Assembly (NCBI GenBank): GCA_964477295.1
Contig: CAYZEZ010000008.1
Coordinates: forward strand, 1 to 39,659
From: CAYZEZ01 sp964477295
GTDB lineage: Bacteria > Bacteroidota > Bacteroidia > Bacteroidales > SM23-62
Length of the DNA stretch: 39,659 nt
Direction of reading: 5' to 3'
A program made the translations under genes and the position numbers. Shown piece after piece: positions 1-6,575 of the stretch; positions within the stretch are counted from its first letter, which is position 1, and each line of letters begins with the position of its first letter. The notes under the pieces are model-generated. The model did no database searches and was not told where the DNA came from. It worked only from the letters and a program-made list of their open reading frames with translations.

Positions 1-70
1 ATTAGCTCAGCTGGTTCAGAGCACCTGCCTTACAAGCAGGGGGTCGTAGGTTCGACTCCTACATCGCCCA
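1..70 (+). tRNA. tRNA-Val (anticodon TAC), 5' end cut by window edge
   Basis: The D arm, anticodon arm and T arm are all readable. The anticodon stem CCTGC/GCAGG encloses loop CTTACAA, giving anticodon TAC (valine). The T stem GTAGG/CCTAC encloses TTCGACT. The 3' acceptor strand ATCGCCC plus discriminator A ends at 70; CCA is not encoded. The window starts two bases before the end of the 5' acceptor strand, so about five bases (expected GGGCG) lie outside. The last bases of this tRNA recur three times within 15 kb. Confidence 0.95.
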
Positions 71-81
71 CAATACAAATT

Positions 82-114
82 AAAACCTGTATGGCTTGCC
101 ATGCAGGTTTTTTT
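82..114 (+). terminator. Rho-independent terminator of tRNA-Val
   Basis: A long hairpin pairs AAAACCTGTATGG with CCATGCAGGTTTT (one G-U pair) around a very short loop, and it ends in a run of Ts. It lies 11 bases after the tRNA, as expected for its transcription terminator. Confidence 0.85.
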
Positions 115-160
115 GTATGGTAGTATGCCGTCAAAAACTTGTTTTTGTAAGGCAGGGTGC

Positions 161-270
161 CATGCAAAAAATTATTGTGAGCGTAGCGAACAATAGGTTT
201 TTATTTGCATTGTGATGGCCCCACAGACGGGATCATGAGCCGAAGGCGAATAATCCTACATCGCCCACAA
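161..270 (+). repeat. tRNA-Val-3'-end repeat, copy A
   Basis: The last 17 bases (254-270, TCCTACATCGCCCACAA) are identical to 57-73 at the end of the tRNA-Val. The preceding ~90 bases contain an imperfect stem (TATTGT/ACAATA at 173-178 and 190-195), then GGCCCC, GACGGGATCATGAG and a small GCC-GAA-GGC hairpin. The same order of blocks appears at about 1805-1907, so this is a repeat family and not just a short match. It could be an attachment-site remnant, or a dispersed non-coding element that has captured the tRNA end. Confidence 0.7.
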
Positions 271-427
271 ATAAGAGAAAAGGTGTTAGGTTATATTGGT
301 TTGGCTCCTTTTTGTTTGGTTGAAGCAGGATTGAAGGTGGGAGGACTAACCCGGGTAATTTATCAATCATTATCAATAAATACTCACAGCGTTTGAAATA
401 AAAAATATGTTCCAAAAATAAAGCAAA

Positions 428-460
428 GGTTAACAGATATTGCTAACCATGTTCGAACAT
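428..460. promoter_or_regulatory. Two palindromic operator-like sites upstream of the serine hydrolase
   Basis: Positions 449-460 form the perfect 12-bp palindrome ATGTTCGAACAT. Directly before it, 428-448 is a quasi-palindrome with arms GGTTAACA and TGCTAACC (one mismatch). The pair ends 22 bases before the first ATG of the hydrolase, where a repressor or activator could act. No cognate regulator is visible nearby, so regulation is inferred from position and symmetry only. Confidence 0.4.
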
Positions 461-482
461 AGTTTAGAAGTTTAAAGATAAG

Positions 483-1784
483 ATGAACTCTCAGGCAGAT
501 ATGATTAGGCAGAAAAACACAGAATTTGCATTTAAAAAATTCTTAACTTACCAACTTAATCAAAACCTATCCAAATTGAAAACATCTGATTTTTTAGTTT
601 CAGCTTCTGCAGGAATGCTTGCGCTCATACTGGCGGTTTCGCTATCCTGCTGCAATAATTCGGGTTCTGTATCCGGCCTTTCGGCTGACTCACTCGATCT
701 GGCCCAGGATAAAATGCAGGCTTATGTGGATAAGGGCGAACTGCCCTGCGTGGCCGCCCTTGTGATGAAGGACGGTAAAATTGTTCGTCAGTTTGCCTAT
801 GGCATGGCGAATATTGAAGAGGGAAGGGCGCTGGCCGATAATTCGATTTTCAGGATCTATTCAATGTCTAAACCGATCACCGCAGCGGCACTGATGATTC
901 TTTACGACGAGGGGAAATTCCAGCTGGATGATCCGGTGGCCATGCATATCCCCATGTTCAAAGATACAAAGGTATATGTGGACGGCGAGGTGGTTGACCA
1001 GCAGGAACCTTTCACGATCCGCCATCTGTTGACCCATACAGCAGGATTTACCTATGGCTGGGAGCAGGGCTCCTATGTGGATTCACTTTACCGAACACTA
1101 CGTTCAGATGGGATATGGAATATAGAAACGCTGGAGGAAATGATGAACGCGGTAGCCACCATTCCGCTGAAACACCAGCCAGGAACCACTTATGAATATT
1201 CCATCTCTATTGATGTGGCAGGGTACCTGGTGGAGGTGCTTTCCGGTACGACTTTTGATAAATTCCTGCAGACCCGGTTGTTTGATCCGCTGGGAATGGA
1301 TGATACGGGTTTCGAGGTGCCGGAAAAGGATTTTGACCGGCTGACCATGATTTATACCAAAAATGAAGATTCAGGGAAATTAACTCCGGTTCCGGATATG
1401 ACCAACGGCGTGAAACGGAAGGTAACCCTGTTCTCAGGAGGAGGAGGCCTGGTCTCTACCCTCAGCGATTATAGCAAGTTCGGGCAAATGCTGCTGAACG
1501 GCGGCGAATTGAACGGGGTACACATCCTGCAGGAGTCTACTGTGAAGCTGATCATGTCGGATCAGATGCCTGAAGCGATAGAATATGAGGGCGGTTACGG
1601 CCTCGGAGGCTACGTGAACCTGGAAGACGGTTCCTACGGATGGTCCGGTGCAGCTTCCACGGACTTTGTTGCCAATCCCTCACATAACATGGTGATCCTT
1701 TCTTTCACCCAGTACATACCTTTTATGGGGATCCCTTTTGCTGATCAATACAAGAGGATGGTCTGGAATGCCTTACCGGAGTAA
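483..1784 (+). CDS. Serine hydrolase, beta-lactamase/esterase (class C-like) family, envelope
   Basis: A 433-residue protein of the beta-lactamase-related family (Pfam Beta-lactamase type), which includes class C enzymes, D-aminopeptidases and EstB-type esterases. The SxxK nucleophile motif is SMSK at 127-130, a likely second active-site Tyr is at 239 in YEYS, and a glycine-rich segment GYGLGGY precedes the third motif region WSGAAST near the C-terminus. A hydrophobic segment at about 44-56 followed by CC looks like a signal or lipoprotein sequence, but it is preceded by 43 polar residues; ATG at 615 (residue 45) would give a more normal lipoprotein leader and may be the true start. The gene stands alone between two tRNA-derived repeat copies and points towards the convergent xylan locus. 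True substrate unknown; ester or peptide hydrolysis are both possible. Confidence 0.85.
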   Translation: MNSQADMIRQKNTEFAFKKFLTYQLNQNLSKLKTSDFLVSASAGMLALILAVSLSCCNNSGSVSGLSADSLDLAQDKMQAYVDKGELPCVAALVMKDGKIVRQFAYGMANIEEGRALADNSIFRIYSMSKPITAAALMILYDEGKFQLDDPVAMHIPMFKDTKVYVDGEVVDQQEPFTIRHLLTHTAGFTYGWEQGSYVDSLYRTLRSDGIWNIETLEEMMNAVATIPLKHQPGTTYEYSISIDVAGYLVEVLSGTTFDKFLQTRLFDPLGMDDTGFEVPEKDFDRLTMIYTKNEDSGKLTPVPDMTNGVKRKVTLFSGGGGLVSTLSDYSKFGQMLLNGGELNGVHILQESTVKLIMSDQMPEAIEYEGGYGLGGYVNLEDGSYGWSGAASTDFVANPSHNMVILSFTQYIPFMGIPFADQYKRMVWNALPE

Positions 1785-1804
1785 AGCTGATAGTGTAAGC
1801 TTCC

Positions 1805-1907
1805 CTCAAAATCGCAGCGAGTAATGGGTTTTGAATGGGTAGTAGAAGCCCCTGATGACCGGATCATGATCCGCCATTGGCGGATCAAAATCCTACATCA
1901 CCCACTA
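1805..1907 (+). repeat. tRNA-Val-3'-end repeat, copy B
   Basis: Positions 1891-1907 (TCCTACATCACCCACTA) match the tRNA-Val 3' end with two changes. Upstream, blocks GGTTTT, GCCCC, GACCGGATCATGA and a perfect hairpin GATCCGCC-ATT-GGCGGATC (1868-1886) line up with copy A at 161-270 in the same orientation. The two copies bracket the serine hydrolase gene. The compensated hairpin suggests that structure, rather than exact sequence, is kept. Confidence 0.65.
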
Positions 1908-1949
1908 CAGTAATAAAAAGGCTTTCGGAGATTTAAGGTCTGCTACCGA

Positions 1950-1965
1950 CTTCAATTTGAAAACG
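1950..1965. repeat. Left arm of 16-bp inverted repeat flanking the xylan locus
   Basis: CTTCAATTTGAAAACG here is the exact reverse complement of 14871-14886. The two arms lie just outside the two ends of the xylan operon. The core TTCAATTTGAA is itself almost palindromic, which weakens the argument about orientation. Confidence 0.45.
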
Positions 1966-2012
1966 CAACTGTCTCATATATTGGATGGTTACGTTTTTTA
2001 TTTTTCCATACC

Positions 2013-3698
2013 CTAATTATTAAGCAAACCGTCTGCAAAACCACCATATGCCCGTTTCCTGTTATAATTTTCTGTCCATAAACCAATCGGTTCACCGGCT
2101 CTCCAGGAAGAACCTTCAGGGCTGTCAAACGGGCTCCAGACTGTGATACCATAACGTTGCTGAGCCGGAATAAGTTCAAAGTATTTTTCCACTACATACT
2201 TATACATTTCAGCCTGAGTAATATAATCATCTTCCGTTGCTTCAGATGTTTTTACTCCTACACCGATATCCAATTCAGATATTTTTATCAATTTACCGGT
2301 TGCCGCAAGCAATGAAAACATTTCAGCAATCTTCTCTTTATCCGAATCAATGCTGATATGCATCTGCGTACCAATACCGTCAACCTGGGCGCCCTGGCTT
2401 TCAATGTATTCTACATAAGCAATAAGACCTCTGCATTTATCCAGATTATATTCCAGGTTATAGTCGTTAATAAACAGTTTGTCCCCGGTGTTTCCATATT
2501 GACGGGCCAGTCTAAATGCAATAACAGCATAATCTTTCCCCAGATAATCCTGCCAGTAGAATTCATCATCAGCCAGGTCTCTGCCTTCTCCGGTTTTAAG
2601 TTCGTATGGATTACCATCATCCATCGGTTCATTCACCACGTCCCATGCTTTTACGTATCCATTGGAAACCTCCATCATACCCGAAATCCATCTTTCCAGT
2701 TCAGTGGTAATGGTGTCTCTTTTTTCTTCAGGCGTTTTTTCAATGACCTGGTCGCCGCCCCCGGTTGGATTTACACGGCAAAGCGTTATATCATCCATAT
2801 AAACTGTTCCGGCATAATCACCAAAGCTGATAACAAAACGGTTGCGATCTTCCTTGGTAGCCACCGTCTCCAAAGTATACTCCTCCCAATCTCCGGAAAT
2901 TGCAAAAACGCCAAATCCATCGCTTGAATAATCAGCCGTTGATTGTATTTCCGCACGAATACTGCCTGAAACGCTTGCTTTCACTTTAAAATTCAGCACG
3001 TATGTTGATTCGATCTGCAACGCAGGAAAATCAAAGGCAACCTGAGCTTCCCAGTAATTCACCACGGAAGTATTTGTAAAAGTATAGGCATAACCTGTAC
3101 CATCATAACCCTCGCCATCTGCTGATACTCCACGAGTAGAGCCATCGCCCCAGCCTATCCAGCCGCCATCTCCATTCTCAAAATCGGTATTGGTAATAAC
3201 GCTGGGGTCCAGCGTCTGACTTCCGCCCCCACCGGGATTCACAACCATAATTGGCGCAATTGTTTTATTCAGATATTCAGCATTCTGGTTGGCATGCCAG
3301 CAAAGCGTATGCCCGTAAATTGTAATCCCGGCCTCTTGCGCGGCAGCAACAAAGCTTTCTACCCTTGAAAAGTTAAAACTTCCGTCAGATTGTACAACAG
3401 CACCATGCTTCATTTCCCAACCAGCTGACATCTCATCAAAATTAGAGCTTATCAAACTGCATACTAATCCTTGTTCCGTAAAATCACCTGCCGACACACC
3501 CGCTCCCAACTTAAAACCGGGATTGGTGTTATGGTCGATGCATGATTTCAATACATCATAATCGTTCAGGTATTCCATTTTGGCAAGACTTTCCGGCATC
3601 TCAACAACGAATTCACGCATCGTATCATCTGCACAGGATACTACTACAGATAAAGCAAAAGCCCCCAGCCAAATCCTATTAAAATATTTCATATTCAT
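2013..3698 (-). CDS. xyn10A: Endo-1,4-beta-xylanase, GH10 with inserted CBM, lipoprotein
   Basis: A 561-residue secreted xylanase that hydrolyses internal beta-1,4 links of xylan. A lipoprotein signal ends in VVVSC (Cys22), placing it in the outer membrane or at the cell surface. The GH10 barrel starts near residue 60; SNFDEMSAGWEMKHG and HTLCWHAN are typical GH10 strands. The barrel is interrupted at about 160-310 by a beta-sandwich module beginning ITNTDFENGDGGW (CBM4/CBM22-like), then resumes. The acid/base is Glu357 in WDVVNEP and the nucleophile is Glu475 in ISELD; WSPFDSP is the usual C-terminal motif. A CBM inserted in the barrel is known from Bacteroides and Prevotella Xyn10 enzymes. 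It is the last gene of the xus-like operon, 14 bases after the susE-like gene. ATG at 3692 is an alternative start. Confidence 0.95.
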   Translation of the reverse strand: MNMKYFNRIWLGAFALSVVVSCADDTMREFVVEMPESLAKMEYLNDYDVLKSCIDHNTNPGFKLGAGVSAGDFTEQGLVCSLISSNFDEMSAGWEMKHGAVVQSDGSFNFSRVESFVAAAQEAGITIYGHTLCWHANQNAEYLNKTIAPIMVVNPGGGGSQTLDPSVITNTDFENGDGGWIGWGDGSTRGVSADGEGYDGTGYAYTFTNTSVVNYWEAQVAFDFPALQIESTYVLNFKVKASVSGSIRAEIQSTADYSSDGFGVFAISGDWEEYTLETVATKEDRNRFVISFGDYAGTVYMDDITLCRVNPTGGGDQVIEKTPEEKRDTITTELERWISGMMEVSNGYVKAWDVVNEPMDDGNPYELKTGEGRDLADDEFYWQDYLGKDYAVIAFRLARQYGNTGDKLFINDYNLEYNLDKCRGLIAYVEYIESQGAQVDGIGTQMHISIDSDKEKIAEMFSLLAATGKLIKISELDIGVGVKTSEATEDDYITQAEMYKYVVEKYFELIPAQQRYGITVWSPFDSPEGSSWRAGEPIGLWTENYNRKRAYGGFADGLLNN

Positions 3699-3712
3699 CT
3701 TGATTAAAGCAA

Positions 3713-4741
3713 TTAGTCAACTACATATGCAGGTGTGAATGTTTCAATAGTAACACCCCGGTCACGAACTACAAGAGTATCTTTGGTGACATAAGTCTTA
3801 CCAGGCATATTAATAGTGTAATCAAGATAGATTACACTACGATCTTTATTTCCCCAGCTGTTTTTATCCCCGTCTTTAACAAATGAGCCGTTGCCGGAAG
3901 CCGCAAAACCACTTGTCTCAGTGGAGACAGTACATTTGTCTTCATCAGTGAAAGTGAGAAGTAATGTGCAGGTTTCATTCGTATTACTGGTATCTACAAT
4001 CGTAACAGGGAACTCAACAGCATTTAATGATACTGTTTTCATATTGCTAACCTCATCATATTCCACATACTCCGCATGACGTACATGGGTTGTAGCTTCT
4101 CCACCTTCGGTAATAACATCCTCACCACGACGCAGGTAATTTGCATGCCATGGATTGATAAACTTAACGCAATAGAGCACAAAATCTTTTGGCTGAACAT
4201 CCCAGTCATCTGCATTGCATTTAACAGCGCCATCAAATTTCGGAGTCCCGGAAAGAATAGAATCCGCATTCACAACATCTGTCATTTGTAATGGAATCAC
4301 ATAGGTATTAATCAGGGATAGTGTGTCAGCAAAAAATGCATCTGTCAGTTGCACTTCCACACCATCTTGCAGACTACCATCCAGTGATATCCGGTCAGCT
4401 GCCAGGGTATAGTAGTTTGATGGCATTGCTTGTACCGGAGAGTCATTTTCGAAAAACAAACTGCTGCATAAAGAATTGTCAACCGTAATATCAATGTCTA
4501 TGCGTTTTGTATTGGAGTATACACCCCCCATCGTAGCATAAATTTTACATTTATGCTCATTATCAAGGGTATTGTCAAAAATATCCTCACCCAGCACAAT
4601 GGTTCTTACCGGATACTGGTATGCAAAATACACTGTAGTGTAATCATAATCCGGAAACTCCACGTCTTGATTTTCACAAGACATCATCAAAAAAGTAAAA
4701 AGTCCGGCAGCTAAAATCAACAAGGAAATATACTTTTTCAT
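3713..4741 (-). CDS. xusE: SusE-like surface glycan-binding lipoprotein (XusE type)
   Basis: A 342-residue lipoprotein with signal ending LMMSC (Cys22). The N-terminal half looks like the DUF1735/BT_3987-type domain, and the C-terminal half, from about DWDVQPKDFVLYCVKFINPWHANYL onward, matches the DUF4361-type domain common in SusE-position proteins. Such proteins help to hold polysaccharide at the cell surface and are not enzymes. The position between the second SusD and the GH10 xylanase is the XusE position of the conserved xylan utilisation core. The gene name rests on this synteny and domain type; sequence identity was not measured. Confidence 0.82.
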   Translation of the reverse strand: MKKYISLLILAAGLFTFLMMSCENQDVEFPDYDYTTVYFAYQYPVRTIVLGEDIFDNTLDNEHKCKIYATMGGVYSNTKRIDIDITVDNSLCSSLFFENDSPVQAMPSNYYTLAADRISLDGSLQDGVEVQLTDAFFADTLSLINTYVIPLQMTDVVNADSILSGTPKFDGAVKCNADDWDVQPKDFVLYCVKFINPWHANYLRRGEDVITEGGEATTHVRHAEYVEYDEVSNMKTVSLNAVEFPVTIVDTSNTNETCTLLLTFTDEDKCTVSTETSGFAASGNGSFVKDGDKNSWGNKDRSVIYLDYTINMPGKTYVTKDTLVVRDRGVTIETFTPAYVVD

Positions 4742-4774
4742 ATTCCAGTATTTATCATTTTATTATTCATAAAG

Positions 4775-6553
4775 TTACCAACCGGCATTTTGTTCCAGGT
4801 TACTCCATTTCTGGATTTCACCATAAGGTATCGGGCCATGATACATATAATCTTTATAGTCCCTGGCTTCAACATTAATTGGCGTATAGGTCAATATGCC
4901 ATCAGTATTATCAATTTGCAAACCGGTTGCGGTTTCATTCAGGTCTGTTACTTTCCAGCGTCGCAGGTCCCAGAAGCGATGATTCTCGAAACAAAGTTCC
5001 AGCCGTCTCTCGTTTCTTATCAGGACTCTCATCTTATCCTTGTCACCCGCAAACGTCGTAAGGTATGCGTCGTTATTGTCGATCCCAATACCGGCTCTCT
5101 GGCGGATCGTTTTAATCACATCGTAAGCCGAATAAGCATGCCCACCTGTACCGGTAGGTCCCCAGGCTTCGTTAGCAGCTTCAGCATAAGCCAGGAATAT
5201 TTCCGTATAACGGATGCGCGCTGTATAATGCTTCTGCCCGGTATTATATTGAGGATTAGGGTTACAATCATACCGCAGTAATTTCCGTAAATAATAACCG
5301 GTACGGGTAGAAAAACCGTTTTCCCTGTTAATGGCATTGTTATTAGTGCCATAAGTCCCGGTAATAATAACACTATTGTTAGGTCCTTGCTTACTTCCAT
5401 TAACAACAATGTACTTTGCTAAACGGGGATCACGATTTGCATACGGATTGGCAGGATCATAGTTACCTGCCGGATCGTTTCTGGGATAACCATTTACCAT
5501 TGGGAAAGCATCTACCAGATTCTGAGTAGGATTTACACGTCCATTACCATATAAAGAGGGTGGAAAGTTATCGGTTTCCAGATTAAGGCTCTGCCCTATA
5601 TCGCTTCTCCAGATAATCTCGTCAGGAACAGCTCCGGAAGCCAACCCTCCAATCTCACTAGTATTGGCATACCAGGTTCCGCCATTTGCTGCCAAACCAC
5701 TGATGTCATTGATACGGTCGAGCACAATAGCGGCATAGTCGGCTGCATCTTCCCAGGTTACAGAAGTACCTGTACTGTATGCCGGGCTGGCAGCCAATAA
5801 AGCAACCTGGGCACTCACAGCTTCCACAATCCGGCCGGTAATCCGACCTCGCATATGATTTCCATTTACCCGGTTATAATCACCGGCATTTGATACTCCC
5901 AACTCCTGATATTTATCCGGGATTTCCGCATCTGAAATATCTCCATAGTCAAGTGGGAGAAGTTCGATAGCTTTTCCGGCGTCATCAAGAATCTGATCAA
6001 CGCACTCCTGAAAAGTGTTTCTATGCTGGTTAAAATCTGATGAGGCTGTCTCGGGTTCTGTAAGAATCGGCACGCCCAACAATCTTCCATCATCTGTCCA
6101 GCCGCTGTGTGCCAATAACAGATAATACATATGTACTGCGCGCAAACCGTAGGCTTCGCCTTTTAAACGATCATTATACATGGTACTTATCACCTCATCG
6201 TTACTCCAAACCACCTTATCTGCATTTTCAAGAAACAGATTCAAATATTGTATTGCATTTTTGCGGCCCTGCCATTGTGACATTGGATTATTGTTGGCAG
6301 TCCAGGAACCGGTGGCCATCGCCAGATAATTATTGCCATTGTCATTGCTTACCGCATCATCCGTTGCAACATCACTGTTGGGCGACTCTGAATATGGAAG
6401 GAGAATATAAGCATTGGCTAAAATCCCCTGAGCATAAGTAGGTTCCTTATACATGGCTTCAAGCCCCCGGTTGTTCTCAATAGCCGGAGTAAACATATCC
6501 TCACAGGATGTAAACAGAAGTGCAGGAACCAAAAGCATTAATATATTTTTCAT
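4775..6553 (-). CDS. xusD: SusD/RagB-like xylan-binding lipoprotein (XusD position)
   Basis: A 592-residue lipoprotein; the signal ends LLFTSC (Cys16). The helical TPR-rich SusD fold is seen in blocks such as LKGEAYGLRAVHMYYLLLAHSG and EIFLAYAEAANEAWG, with the usual C-terminal block RNERRLELCFENHRFWDLRRW. SusD proteins cap the SusC channel and deliver oligosaccharides. The gene follows its SusC partner by 22 bases and precedes xusE by 33 bases, consistent with one transcript. It differs clearly from the first SusD in the locus, so the two pairs may bind different chain lengths or decorations (inference). Confidence 0.9.
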   Translation of the reverse strand: MKNILMLLVPALLFTSCEDMFTPAIENNRGLEAMYKEPTYAQGILANAYILLPYSESPNSDVATDDAVSNDNGNNYLAMATGSWTANNNPMSQWQGRKNAIQYLNLFLENADKVVWSNDEVISTMYNDRLKGEAYGLRAVHMYYLLLAHSGWTDDGRLLGVPILTEPETASSDFNQHRNTFQECVDQILDDAGKAIELLPLDYGDISDAEIPDKYQELGVSNAGDYNRVNGNHMRGRITGRIVEAVSAQVALLAASPAYSTGTSVTWEDAADYAAIVLDRINDISGLAANGGTWYANTSEIGGLASGAVPDEIIWRSDIGQSLNLETDNFPPSLYGNGRVNPTQNLVDAFPMVNGYPRNDPAGNYDPANPYANRDPRLAKYIVVNGSKQGPNNSVIITGTYGTNNNAINRENGFSTRTGYYLRKLLRYDCNPNPQYNTGQKHYTARIRYTEIFLAYAEAANEAWGPTGTGGHAYSAYDVIKTIRQRAGIGIDNNDAYLTTFAGDKDKMRVLIRNERRLELCFENHRFWDLRRWKVTDLNETATGLQIDNTDGILTYTPINVEARDYKDYMYHGPIPYGEIQKWSNLEQNAGW

Positions 6554-6575
6554 CAGGATATTTTTTATTTATTCA

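Larger units (their letters stand above)
115..482. other. Non-coding stretch between tRNA and serine hydrolase gene
   Basis: No convincing gene. It holds a small perfect hairpin (CAAAAAC-TT-GTTTTTG, 132-147), a repeat ending in a copy of the tRNA-Val 3' end (about 161-270), an AT-rich stretch with a possible terminator-like AAAAGG...CCTTTT pairing (about 278-316), and two palindromic sites just ahead of the next gene. Short open frames here have no credible protein features. Confidence 0.6.

Noticed and set aside
205..396. Small open frames on both strands after the tRNA
   Set aside because: They run through the tRNA-derived repeat and terminator-like DNA and have no family pattern.
483..1784. 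True antibiotic-resistance beta-lactamase
   Set aside because: The SxxK motif is shared with esterases and peptidases; a clear KTG-type third motif is missing, so resistance cannot be claimed.
2358..2927. Long plus-strand open frame of 189 codons inside the xylanase gene
   Set aside because: It is antisense to the well-supported GH10 gene, follows its codon pattern and has no protein-like features.
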